A stretch of 64,000 nt of DNA from Patella vulgata. Lineage: Eukaryota; Mollusca; Gastropoda; Patellidae. Position numbers and translations under genes: made by a program. Location: the NCBI RefSeq assembly GCF_932274485.2, contig NC_065879.2:44130936-44194935 (forward strand), in the 5' to 3' direction. Under the pieces are notes generated by a model that did no database searches, was not told the origin of the DNA, and worked only from the letters and a program-made list of their open reading frames with translations. Position 1 is the stretch's first letter; each line of letters begins with the position of its first letter. Positions 35,990 to 47,665 of this stretch are shown piece by piece.

Positions 35990-36600
35990 TACTTTACCAG
36001 AAAAGTATTTATCGGGTGGTTCTTTCCAATAAAAGTATATCAAATTTGGTATATATGGAAAGTATTGACACCGATTCTTACTAGAAAAATACTGGATTAC
36101 CCGAAAAACGCCCATGGGGCAAGCACTGGGCAAAATTGTCAGGGTATCACTAACTGGCAACCCGACTGTTATCTGCCAGCCTTATTGTGTGCCAGCTTAA
36201 GTGAGGGAGCGGTTGTTATTTCTTGAGCAAATGGTTAGGCGGTTTGGGAACATTGAGGGGTGTCAACGTACAAAAGACTTTGCAAATAAACGGCGGAAAA
36301 AGAAGTTGACAAATATAATTAAGAATTTACTAAGGCCTTAATATGTATGGTAAATGGACAGTTAGTAATAATAAATACATTCTGAAAAATGGACCCTCCC
36401 ACAATGAAGCTAAATTGACAGACATTGCGTCTAACAACAGCTTACTTATAGCTATAGGTATCCCCGGCGAATACAAAGTTTTGAAAGGGAATTGAAGCAA
36501 ATTTTTGATAGATTTGTTACTTGGAATATATTTTAGTCCAAAAATATATTCAAATCACAAAGTTTGTACGCGGGGATGTATCTTTTAAGTTACATATCTA
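35990..36600 (+). repeat. Diverged duplicate, copy 1 of 2
   Basis: Shares a collinear series of phrases with 37385-37960: ATTTATCGGGTGGTT, TTACTAGAAAAATACTGGAT, then ATGGTAAATGGACAG, then TTTTAGTCC..AAAATA. No coding motif is conserved. Confidence 0.7.
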
Positions 36601-37384
36601 CGCTTTATATACACAGTTTTAGAGGGGTTTTTTGTTTTGTCTTTGTTTTGTTTTTTGGGGGTTTTTTGTTTGTTTTTTAAAAACTGTTATTAACTGTAAG
36701 TACAATTTAATAAATGTCGCCAACAGTGACTCGAATTGACGTGGGAATCACAAAAAGAGAATACTTGGAGTTAGAAGCCGCATCGAAAGCTTTACACAGA
36801 CTGTTGCTTTTAATGGAAGGATAGATTTGAATAAATGTCAGATAACCAGGTTCAGTTTAAAGTGGGTAGATACCATTAGTCGCGTCGCTTAAAACTGTAC
36901 TCAAAACTGTGTAATTCAGTTTGACGAAAAATTGTTTGAAGTAGTTATGAAAACGTTGCTAAAAGAGTAGAGACAGTTCTGATTTGTTTGTTTTAGATAT
37001 GATTGGGACACTTTATTGTCACCTTATAAAATCTATTTGTTTATTAATGAGTGTAACACATTAAATACCTGATATTTACATTAGTATGAGTAAATTAAGT
37101 ACGCTAGAGAAGCTGAAAATGGTATTGGTTTTTTTTTATAGTCCTGACAAGTGATTTACCGCGGCCTTCGTGACGCTCGTCTCCCGTTTTCGACTGGAAA
37201 TGAAAATGCATCCCTAGTAACAAATAGTATTTGAACATAAAATTTGAATAACGAAGCATTTTATACCACACAGTCTAAAATCCAACAATAAAGTATATTC
37301 GATATATTAAAAGATAACAAAATACGAAATTGTTCTTATTTTTAAGTTTTCCGTCCAAAATCTAAGACAGTTAAACTATATCTA
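36601..37384. other. No feature recognised
   Basis: Contains a G/T-rich low-complexity tract at about 36625-36680 and otherwise no structure. Confidence 0.4.
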
Positions 37385-37960
37385 CATTAAAGATACATTC
37401 CAACCAAAAATATTTATCGGGTGGTTATTTCCAATAAAAGTATGGCAATTTTGGTATATATAAAAGTAGAGACACCAAATCTTACTAGAAAAATACTGGA
37501 TTCCCTGAAACACACCCATGGAGCGTGCACAGAACAAAAATGAGAGGGTGTCACTAATTGGCGACTTAGGGCTGCCTGTTCGGCTGACGTCAAAGGTTAC
37601 ACACGTAGATTCTCTGTCCTCTTTTCATTAGTGAGCGCGTAATGTATATGTTGATAAACATGATAGTAAGCGGGCGTGGAAAGTTATTCTGATACTAAAC
37701 TGACCACTTTTCATTTGGGAGCTCGTAATGTATATGTTGATAAACATGATAGTGAGCGGGCGTGGAAAAGGGTTCTGAGACTAAACTGCGGAAAAAGAAA
37801 TGGGTAGCGGATAATCCCAGAAGTTACTTAGGCTTCGATATTTATGGTAAATGGACAGCAAATTATTGATAGATTAATTAGTTTGAATATGTTTTCAGTC
37901 CAAATATAACATCAAATCGCCCAATTTGTACATGGAAAGGCAACTTTAATCATGAAAATC
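37385..37960 (+). repeat. Diverged duplicate, copy 2, with internal 86-bp tandem unit
   Basis: Collinear with 35990-36600. Within it, 37621-37706 and 37707-37792 are two copies of one unit sharing GTAATGTATATGTTGATAAA and GCGGGCGTGGAAA. The tandem unit is absent from copy 1. Confidence 0.75.
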
Positions 37961-38556
37961 TGAAACTTGTTTGATAATATGTTCATATTGTTCGTAGGTT
38001 TCTATTACAAACTTATGGTACACAAATTTAAAAGACGTGGGCGAATCGGCTGAAGGGTGTATTTGCGATGGCTTCATCCTATTTATAGGTAGTCTACAGA
38101 CTACAGATATTTACATAACCCACAACACAAATCAAATTATAGGAAAACAACTGAATGAAATCCAACATTTTATTCTTGACGCACATGAAAGAGGGGGTAG
38201 CTATGCATAATTCGGAAAGTGGTTGTTTCTTTTTTCTTCAGATTATTTTATTGATTAGTTTCGGGTTTGTTATATATAACAATCTGATAATTGTCAAGAA
38301 TCACCGGTTAATTTAATCACGTAGAAATACCCAGAATATATCACTGGAAAGGTCAATAATAATGTTTTCCATTGATATAAAAGCGTTTCAGAAGGAAGCG
38401 GTGAGCAAATATCAACAGATCGTCGAAAAATTTTAATATATATATATACCCTTTATGTCGTCGCATTCTTAAGTCATGTAGGAGATTACATCAGAATTTG
38501 TTCAAACATCTCCTATAGTGATTTAACAATTCGTTTTATTAACAATAGGTCCTAAC
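37961..38556. other. No feature recognised
   Basis: AT-rich sequence with a short (TA)n run near 38435. Confidence 0.4.
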
Positions 38557-38836
38557 GAATAGGGGACGGCGGGGCGGGGCGCGGCTAGTGGTTTAACGTA
38601 TGTGCGTGAAATCACAAGGTATATCGTTGAGTCAAGTGGCGTGTTTTCGATTTCCCGCTTGAACGTGACAAGGTGTACGGTCGCCTGTCCAGCCTCGTGG
38701 GTTTTCTCCGTGTACTCCGGTTTCCTCCCACTGCTAAAGACCCCTACGCGCAAGTGAATTATTGAAATAGCATTGAACTATGTTAGTCCCGAAATGACTT
38801 AGTTTGTGTCTGGTGGATGTTTTTCTCTCTTTCTTC
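38557..38836 (+). mobile_element. SINE family A, plus strand
   Basis: Reverse complement of the type seen at 31083-31337. B-box-like TTTTCGATTTCCCGC lies near 38644, the body has CCTCGTGGGTTTTCTCCG, and the tail reads AGTCCCGAAATGACTTAG. The head carries about 35 bp extra compared with the other full copy. Confidence 0.8.
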
Positions 38837-39244
38837 CGCCTAACGAATGGTTTCCCCAAACGACACTGAATTACGAAAGTATCATTCCTTGTGGGTTTAA
38901 GCCAAGACCCCTTACCGTAATTTTGTTTCTTTGTTTAAAAAAAACAATTTCATGTTGTTTATATTGACACCATGTTAATTAAAAGTATATTGCCTCAATA
39001 AATTTGTATTTAGTTGTTGAAATGTGTACCTGAAATGTAATGACCAGGGTCCAGACCAAAAACCAATTAACTGTCAGTATACAGCATATAAATTGTACTC
39101 TTTGATTGGACGCCCTCTTGAAATTGATGGTGGGGTATGTCGCCCCCTATGCACGCCACTGGAGGTGATTAGGTTTTAAACGTTTCATAATACTAATATT
39201 ATAATACTAAACACTCTTTCACTGTGACTGTTTATAGAATAATA
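38837..39244. other. No feature recognised
   Basis: No motif that I can support. Confidence 0.4.
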
Positions 39245-40081
39245 TATTCTTCAAAAAATAGAAACGCATTCTGACATTTCGTCGTCGGTATACCCTCTAC
39301 CATCGCCTCGTTGAAACAGGTACCGCGACTCGTCGCTGCATCGAACAGTTCTCCAGCGTTGCTGTAGCCATACCCTATGTGTCTGAACCCATTGAAGTCG
39401 GGATTTGACGGTGTCGGCGTATTCGAAACAGCAACTCTCTTTGGGCGTCTGGCTCGTAATCCGGTTTCACTTAGGCGTTTTCGGACTGTCTGGTCTGAGA
39501 TCCCACGTCGTCCAGGAATTGCTGCTGCATAAGAGGTCGCTGTTGTGAACCGTTTCCGCAAATGACGTAACCGGGTTGGCGATCCAGGGTAGGCGAGGTC
39601 ACTCTTGTTAGGCCTGGGCTTGGGCGGCCAGGTGTTGAACTCCGCTATCGGTACCTATCCCAAAGGCGAAAGATAGTACGCTCTGGGAAACATTCATCAG
39701 CCTGGCTACATCTGTCTGGGATTCACCAGCCTTGATCTTCTTTCGGATGTGGCATCACTTGGCTCTTTGAGTGTTTACATGTGCAACTGATTTTGAAACC
39801 GAGAACCCCGGGATTTTAAAGTCCTTAGAGTTGGGTTTCATGCGAAAAGCTTGCGAAGTTGTTAAACTCATGTGTCTTGGTGCAATCAAATGAAAACAAA
39901 TTTCGGCAAAAAGTGTGTCCAGTCACAATTAGTGACCTTACATTTAAAAAAAATAATGAATTTCTTTTATCCTTACATAACGACATTAAAAACATGTAAG
40001 ATGTATGGAAACAACGACCCCGTTCAAATACAAAAAGATGAAAAATAGGATATGCGTTTCATTGTTGTTCTTTTAAGAGTA
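39245..40081 (-). mobile_element. Tc1/mariner-like deletion derivative
   Basis: The left end TATTCTTCAAAAAATAGAAA and right end TCTTTTAAGAGTA form an imperfect inverted repeat that extends inward to AAACGCAT on both sides. The interior keeps only the N-terminal part of a transposase on the minus strand. Confidence 0.75.
39360..39770 (-). pseudogene. N-terminal (DNA-binding) remnant of a Tc1-like transposase
   Basis: On the minus strand the peptides read KIKAGESQTDVARLMNVSQS, then after frame changes FTTATSYAAAIPGRRGISDQ and TVRKRLSETGLRARRPKR. These are the paired helix-turn-helix halves of Tc1-like transposases, which bind the terminal repeats. The DDE catalytic domain is missing. Downstream residues of the 109-codon frame are not transposase. 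Confidence 0.8.
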
Positions 40082-41099
40082 TATATTGTATGAGACTCTT
40101 TAAAAATCAGCATACGCGCAACACTTTACCTGAGACCTCAGTTCTCTGAATCTCAGCAACGTATTGACAGATCTGTGTTCTAACTTTAACATCCCTATCT
40201 TAACCGACTTGTGAAGATATCTTTGTGTATATTGGACCATTCTACATCTAAAAAATTAGTAAATTGTGAATTGTACATATCATGTAAATTGATGTGGAAT
40301 AACGGCAGGAAATGTTTTCCTCGTATTTTGAAACTGTTAAATTTACGATATAAAATCGCATCGTGGTCGATTAGTTTCTGCAAGTGGTTTAATTACATCT
40401 GTAAATTTTCTATGAAGTTGACAAACTCTGTTCCGAACAAAAGTCTCAACAAGTTAGTGTTTGAACTAAAAAACTGCAAGCAGATTGGTTATTTGCTGAT
40501 CAGTGTGGCGGAAACCCATTTCACAGGACAACTTTGAATTAAATTCTCTACACGACGAATCCGTATCGACACACGGCTCGCTTGAAGAATGATTTTGCCG
40601 CGTATTCAGTAAAGTGATTCGCTGTGAAACATCTTAACAAGCCGGTAGTTGAACATATAGCGTGTTGTGATATATCACGTTACTAAAGTTGACCAGAACT
40701 TATTATTGACTGAAATTCCACCCCATTTACTTCAACCATGGATGGCGTAAAACTAATTGGCAGTGGTTTAATTTTTGTCATACGAGCGTGTCACCAGCTG
40801 GAAACCTCGAGAAATTACACAGATTATTTTACACGGCGGAATATTTTAATGAATAGTGTTCAAAACATACATATTTGAAGCAAAAATGAAGTGTCGGGGG
40901 TGGGCGGGGGCACTGTTTTTCGTCCTTCTGCCCTTCACTACTTTACCGGCCATTCTTAAATCGGTAATAAGTCTCTATGCAAGCGAGAATAATTTGTCGT
41001 CGTAAATCAGCTTCTAGTCATACTAATGGTTGAATATGCATATTAATTTAGCAAGTTTAATAGTTTGAGCCCTGGTGGTTTCATTCTACTTGAATAATG
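40082..41099. other. No gene supported
   Basis: A 108-codon frame at 40211-40537 has no recognised domain. No repeat boundary was found. Confidence 0.4.
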
Positions 41100-41390
41100 T
41101 CCATTGTTTATTGTTAATGTGCGGTTTAATGTTGAGTAATATATTGATACTGCACGAGGCCGTTAGCCCGAGTGTTGTTTCAATATATTACGCAATGTCT
41201 TGCTCGAGATCATTAGAAACAATTCAAAATATAGACACTATCCCGCACGTGCATTTCGATGAAATAGTCACGCGACTCCAATATTTTGACTAGTATAAAT
41301 AATGTACGATTCCCACGTTGCCAGTAGCATTATTTGATATAACGGTACGCCAACATCAAAAGGTGACGTCGCGTCTGAATTTTTATCTCT
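41100..41390. repeat. Hairpin-bearing element, copy 2
   Basis: Shares with 13991-14345 the hairpin GAGTAATATATTG..CAATATATTACGCAATGTCT and the downstream ACGCCAACATCAAA, then GGTGACGTC. The left arm is shorter than in copy 1. Confidence 0.65.
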
Positions 41391-42770
41391 CTATATAATA
41401 ATACTGTCTTTGTTGCAATCTTAACTTCTTACTTTCTTGCATTTGAAAATCATTGCCTTCTCGTCTCTCAATTTCTCGCCCCAAACCCTTCGACATCTCG
41501 CTGAGAGGGGAGAGCGTGGACGTTTCTGGCATTTATTTATTGTAAATATACCTTACATTGTTTTAGTTTACTATTTAAGGGGGAGCATTTATTAGATAGA
41601 TTTATTTATTTCAATTATGCCACATTTACATTAAAAGGTAATTTCTTGGATAAACAATACTTAGCTCTGGTTCGCTGAAGGAGAGTTAAATTGCAAAAGA
41701 ATTACGTCACTTTCCACAACAACAACAACAACAAAAGATATTCGTAATAAGACAGGCAGCAACAAATGTCCAATATTTTAACATCTTCTATTGTGGTTAG
41801 TTCTGATATTAATTAACCAATCAAAAGAAAGATTATATGATAATATTTGAGATACAGGATGTGTACAAACCATGGCATTGCCTGAACCTGGCTGCTGATG
41901 ATATCGCAGACACTGTACGAACCATCTTCAATATCCCCTACCATACCTTAGCAATTGCTTATTCCAACCTTACTTGTTATCTTGTATTGTTTTGTTCTAC
42001 TTGATGGTTAGTTTATCAATCGATTGCATTCTTGATGTATGTCTTACTCTTCATCTTTATCATGCAGAGGGATGCTTAAACCCAAACTGCTGCTTACCAT
42101 GGACACGCGGACCGGACAGTGTTCCCAACTCTGTCTATTATAAAACACCACCCTCGTAGTGGGATCAAGAGTGAGTCTTAAACTATTTTCAAAAATGTCG
42201 TAACTTTAAAATTGCAACTGGTGTTCTGCGAAACCATTGACTCTAGTTCAGTGCTATTGAAACATATAGGACTCGTGGATCTGGTTTGCAGATAAGCGAT
42301 TATCTTTAATCATCTAACCAGAAATATCTCTTCTACTGCAAATGGTTAAGTCAATTGTATACATGATATTTATAAAAACGGGCGAAGTTGATACCATGCC
42401 CTATGCCCAAATAAATTATTCAACAAAGCATTTCAGACAGATTATTTTACTCTAGAATGGTCAAGGCCATAAGATATGTCTTATCGGCACATCAGAGGGA
42501 CTGGCAACGGAAAAACATATAGTCGTTCGGACTGGATGAAAAAACGTGATCCCCATCGTACAAACGTAGACTAGGGATGTGACAATAACAAGGTATTTTC
42601 CTGAATTAAAATGTGCAGGGTTTTTTTCCTAGGCGAAATGAGCTGAAAAATTCATTTTTTACAACATATTTCACCTAGCACAATTTTTTTGGTCGGGGGT
42701 CGGCCATTTTCAAGTATATTTTGATTTTTTTTCACGATATTGTATTAGAAACACTTCAAATAGGCATTTT
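41391..42770. other. Unassigned; one weak exon candidate
   Basis: A pyrimidine-rich tract ending in ATCATGCAG at 42067 is followed by a short open segment, EGCLNPNCCLPWTRGPDSVP, ending at a TAG at 42157. This could be a terminal coding exon but there is no partner exon or homology that I recognise. A (CAA)n run lies at about 41715-41735. Confidence 0.3.
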
Positions 42771-43235
42771 AGGGTATCCTTTATAGGGTTTTCCAAGACG
42801 AAAACATGAATACAATATAATTTTTCGTTTTCGAAAATCCAATATGGCGGACATTTCATATACCGTGTAATAATTATGTCCTTTATAGGGTTTTCGGGGT
42901 TGACAAGTGCGGATACGATATATTTGACCAATTTCAGTGATCCAATTTCTGCGGCCATTTGGCGGATAATTATGCAAACGAGTATGAATATATTGGATAC
43001 ACTTTCCAATATGTGCTTTATATGGTTTAGAGAGTCAACAAACCCTAATTTAATATAATTTTCCAATTTCAATGATCCAATATAGCGGCTATTTGGCGGC
43101 CATTCACAAAATGGTGGATAATTCACCAATATGAATATATTTATTATACTTTTTAATTTTGAATAACCTGTATAGGTGTTTGGGGTCGACAAACACGAAT
43201 TTAAGATAAGTTTTCACTTTCTAAAATCGAAAAGA
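42771..43235. repeat. Degenerate tandem repeats, ~105-150-bp spacing
   Basis: The phrase TTTATAGGGTTTTC and the phrase CCAATATGGCGG (variants with GGCCATTTGGCGG) alternate three to four times. The 160-codon frame at 42710-43192 on the minus strand reads through this repeat and is not a credible gene. Confidence 0.7.
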
Positions 43236-44389
43236 AAAAGAGTTAAACACCGAACGGTACATACAAATGCGAAAACGTTACGATGGACGAATTCAAACAG
43301 GCCATAAATGGCGTGGTTAAACCAGAAACTAAATTTATTAGAAATGTATATACTTTACTAAAACTAGTGCTCTCCTAGATATGTATTTTGTACATTCTAA
43401 CCTAACACACTTTTAATATGCTTCACGATGTAGTGATATGTGATGTGGGGTCAGAAGCCCAGTGGTTTTCGACGGATCCATAAATTTATAAAAGTCGGTT
43501 AAGAAAAGATATACAGTGCTTCTATCAAAACAGTCGAAACGCATATGCCAAAAAATACATAAATATTTGTAAATTTGGTTCAGAAATTGTTGTGAAGAAA
43601 CATTTTGTTATTAAAAACATTTCATTCATAGCTTGCGGAATACCCTTATTTAAAGAAACGATGCGCCATTGATTTTTTTTCGCTAAGATATTAAATTTCT
43701 CACTGCTTAATTCACGCTAATATGTACTTACATTGATTATTTAACATTTTATTAAGAAAACAAAATCAAAATGCCAACGCTAGATGATGTCCCGGATTAA
43801 GATTGGTATAAAACACAATAGTCAATAAATACAAGTGATCATTTACTAACTATAAACTTCTCTAATCCAGACACAAGTTAATGAAGCAGAAGCGGCAATT
43901 TCGATGTTTTATGAGCACTAATTAAAGCGATAATACCTTCATAGAGGGTGTATTATCGTCTTTTATTATCGTCATATTCTTTTCCATTACATTTCCTCTA
44001 GTTAATAGTGGACATTTCCCGACCTCTGTCCTATAAACAACCTTTATGGGATATAAAATGGCAAATTATAGACGACGACCGCCTAGTCCTTTCTGACACG
44101 GAAACGACCAGCCGATATCGCGCTCAATGTCGGAACCTATGTATATTGATTGAGGACTGAATTAGTTTTAATCAGATTTTCAAATACAAAGGTGGTACAT
44201 CAACGGAAATCGGTACCAAATTATGAAGATGAGACGAGAAAAAAATCAATTTAAACACTAAACTTCAAAAGGTGGATATAAAATTTCGTACCAGATTACC
44301 CTTGCTTTTGCAGTGCATTTAGAAGCTAATTTGTCTTGGATAAATCAGAATTATCATTGTTTAATTTCGTTATGCTTATTTAAGTTAAA
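43236..44389. other. No feature recognised
   Basis: No coding motif, terminal repeat or RNA signature supported. Confidence 0.4.
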
Positions 44390-44530
44390 TTGGCATTTAG
44401 GATATTATAGTCCTTGTTATTCTTCTCAAGCAGAATTACCATTCTTTACTTTCACTTATGGCTGGTGGGCTGTCTTTCTTTGTGTGTATTTATGTTACAT
44501 AGGCATTTAGGATATTATAGTCCCTCGTGT
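44390..44530. repeat. Direct repeat, 110-bp spacing
   Basis: GGCATTTAGGATATTATAGT occurs at about 44392 and 44502. Confidence 0.75.
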
Positions 44531-44938
44531 GCTTTGCTAATTGGTTTACTTTTCAAAGTATATGATTGATACTGTAATTAAACTGTCTCGCAGAGTGTAA
44601 TATTGGTTCTAACTGAACATTAAACCTAGTTTAGCGATATTGTCCGCTAGACTTGCGTCAGAAAAGCAAACTGCACAATTGTCTCGTTAACCTTTACTTC
44701 ACTTTTAAATGTACATAATTTTCTTTCATTTTTATTCACCCACATTTCGTGTGTAAAAACCCACATTTCGTGTGTCATAGTACTTAACCGACTTTTTTTT
44801 AATTTTGAAAGGATAGTTAAAGAATAAATTCAGTTAGGGGAGAACTATCATTGGCGCCTATATACCTGTGGCCACCGACGATTATTTGTCGCCGACAGCC
44901 TGATGACTTGTAGGGCAAAACACATAACAGATTGTGCA

Positions 44939-47467
44939 ATGAATGAATGAAATGTTGTTTTATGGCACGTCAGCTCCTACCGGGCTATATTGCGCCAAAC
45001 ATATGGTGAAAAATTCAAGACAAAATAAAGGAAATCACAGAAATATATTTATATCCATAAATAAAAACCAAATATCACAGATAATATATAAAGTTAAAAA
45101 TAAATATCAAATACTTTATGAATATAAACAATTAAATGAAAGAAGATAGGATACATATATATATATACAGTTAAAACTTATAATAAAATTTTGTCTCTTT
45201 TAAAAAGTTTAGTATCTCACAATATAGCTCCGGTTGAGCAAATAAATGATGTAATGTCTGGCAACGGTAAAATTTAGATCTAATATTTCCAAGATACTTG
45301 CACTCGATCAAAATGTGCTTCACTGTCAAAGTAACATGACAGTGTTCACATTCTGGTTGAGGCTCTCGTTTCAAGATGAAAAAGTGAGTTAAAAAAGTAT
45401 GACCAATGCGAGAGCGACACAAAACAACTTCATCCCTCCTGTTGGTTCTATAGGAGCTTGGCCAGTCTCCTAAGAGAGGCTTGATATGATGAAGTTTATT
45501 TGTGCCTGCAAGATCCCAAGACCGTTGCCAGCGGTCATAAATAAAATGATTTATACATGCTTTAAAATCTTTATATGGTATTAAAAAGGTGATTGGGGAA
45601 GATCTAAAGCAGCTTTGGCAGCAAAATCTGCTTGATCATTCCCCCTTATATCAACGTGACTGGGGAGCCAGCAAAAGACAATGTCCTTGCTGCTCAACTC
45701 GTAAGATAGTAGCAGACGATAAACATCTGCTACTAATGGGTGTTCAAGCTGTTTATTGTTAATTGCTTGAAGCGAGGACAGAGAATCAGTAAAGATGATG
45801 TGCTGTAGTAAATGTGATGATTGAATGAACTCCAAAGCCTGAAGAATGGCCTGGAGCTCAGCTGTAAATATTGAAGCAGCAGGTGGAAGACACACAGAAA
45901 TGGTCTCAGTTGGCGTCACTGTAGCCGAAGCCACCCGATCACCATCTTTAGAGCCATCTGTGTAAATAGGAGCATAATCACCATATTTAGACCTTAGCTC
46001 TCTAAAAAGAGATTGGAACACCGTCGAGCTAGTATCTCTCTTCTTATGTTGAGTAAGATCGAAATCGATCTTTGGGAGAGATATAGCCCACGGCCGAGAC
46101 CTAAAGAAAGGGGTATTCGCAATACTGTCAAGGCTGATACCAGCCTCCGACATGAGGGGTTGTATGCGAATACCGAATGATGGAATAACCTTAGTCTTTC
46201 GCAGATATAAATGCTCATGATAAGGTCTAAATATGGTATTATATGAAATATGATTTGGAAGTGATGCAATTTTCGTAGCATACTGCAGGGCAAGCTTTTC
46301 ACGTCTGTTGTGCAATGAGAGCTCGTGCGCCTCGACGTATAAACTTTCCACTAGAGATGTACGAAATGCTCCTAAACTGATTCTAAGTCCCTGGTTGTGT
46401 ATGGTGTCCAGCTCTTTGAGATAAGACTCGCGGGCAGACCCATACACAATACACCCATAATCGAGTTTTGATCTTATTAATGCTCGATATAATCTGAGCA
46501 AGACCTTACGGTCTGCTCCCCAGTCAGTATTTGATAAGACTCTCAATATGTTGAGGGCTTTCAGACATTTCTTTTTTAGGTTTTTAATGTGGGGGATAAA
46601 TGACAATTTCTTATCAAATATCAGCCCCAGAAATTTGGTTTCATCCACAACTGGAAGGCGGTTGCCATCCAAATAAAGTTCTGGATCTGGATGCAAACCT
46701 CGTTTCTGACAGAAATGCATGCAGACAGTCTTGGATTTCGAAAAACGAAATCCATTTTCGGTTGCCCATTGTTGAAGTGAATTCAAACAAAGCTGCAACT
46801 TGCGTTCGACTATTCGCATGTCTGTAGAACCATAGCACATCTGAAAGTCATCAACATAAAGAGCGCCGTTTGTACCTGGTTTAAGGCACGCTGGGATAGT
46901 ATTAATTTTTATCGCAAAAAGAGTTGGAGATAAAATACTTCCCTGAGGAACCCCCATTTCCTGAGAAAATGGGTCAGAGAATATTGATCCCAGTCGTACC
47001 TTAAATGACCTATCTTCCAGGAAATTTTTAATGAAGATAGGTAAGCGACCTCGTAGGCCGAGGTTATGGAGGTCGCGCATGATACCGTGTTTCCACGTTG
47101 TATCATATGCTTTCTCCAGATCAAAAAATATTGCAACTAAATGTTGCTTCTGGATGAAAGCGTCCCTGACAAACGTTTCAAATCTAACGAGATGATCAAG
47201 AGTGCTCCTTTGGGACCGAAATCCACATTGGAGGTCTGTAATGAGGTTGTTGGACTCAAGGTACCAAACAAGCCTTCGATTGATCAATCTCTCCATGGTT
47301 TTGCAAATACAGCTTGTTAAAGCGATCGGACGATAATTGGTAGGATTCGTATGATCTTTACCGGGTTTAGGGAACAGATTGTGCATCAAGGATACCAGCA
47401 GTATTGAAATATGTTTGTACAACATCCAGTGGATGTCATTCATTAAACTACAGATCCGATGATATGA
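44939..47467 (-). mobile_element. Nimb/I-type LINE with RNase H, 5'-truncated
   Basis: Minus strand, about 2.5 kb. The 3' end reads TATAGCCCGGTAGGAGCTGA, then ACATTTCATTCATTCATTG, finishing in (CATT)n at 44939. It encodes reverse transcriptase, RNase H and a cysteine-rich C terminus; endonuclease and ORF1 are missing. The 5' end runs straight into the tail of a same-strand SINE-B at about 47468, so the LINE probably inserted in the SINE's tail. A clear target duplication was not found. Confidence 0.9.
45171..47440 (-). pseudogene. LINE polyprotein: reverse transcriptase, RNase H, zinc-binding tail
   Basis: A long open frame covers 45581-47440. Reverse transcriptase: NPTNYRPIALTS, motif A FFDLEKAYDT, motif B GVPQGSILSPTLF, catalytic YVDD near 46850, then ETKFLGLIFD. 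RNase H: IYTDGSKDGD near 45960, FTAELQAILQAL, IIFTDSLSSLQAI near 45790 and GNDQAD near 45635, giving the D-E-D-D set. A one-base change in a T run near 45585 shifts the frame. The continuation reads DRWQRSWDLAGTNKLHHIKP and ends in CRSRIGHTFLTHFF and CEHCHVTLTVKHILIEC, a C-x-x-C..H..C tail. RNase H with this tail order fits the I/Nimb clades. The RT core is intact, but there is no start codon of its own. Confidence 0.92.
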
Positions 47468-47665
47468 CATGAAATTAAATAATGAGGTTTGACGTCCTGC
47501 TGTTCTTTTCCTACTGGGCTAATAAAGACGGATAAGCCATACAATGTGCTGTGGAGGACATTTTGCCCGGACATGGCCTACTCTTATATCAAATTCTAAC
47601 GGCCAATGGATCTTTTACGTGCACGCCAAAGTATATACGGGACCTGTGTTCTCGGCGTTGAAAAG
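47468..47665 (-). mobile_element. SINE family B, reverse, head missing
   Basis: Tail at the left (ATGAGGTTTGACGTCCTGCT, then CTACTGGGCTAATAAAGACG), body to about 47665 (TCTTTTACGTGCACGCC). It touches the LINE at 47467 in the same orientation. Confidence 0.8.

Noticed and set aside
41715-41735. (CAA)n run as a regulatory site
   Set aside because: An ordinary short microsatellite.
42710-43192. 160-codon frame with repeated NPIKD words
   Set aside because: It reads through degenerate tandem DNA repeats, and overlapping frames are open too.
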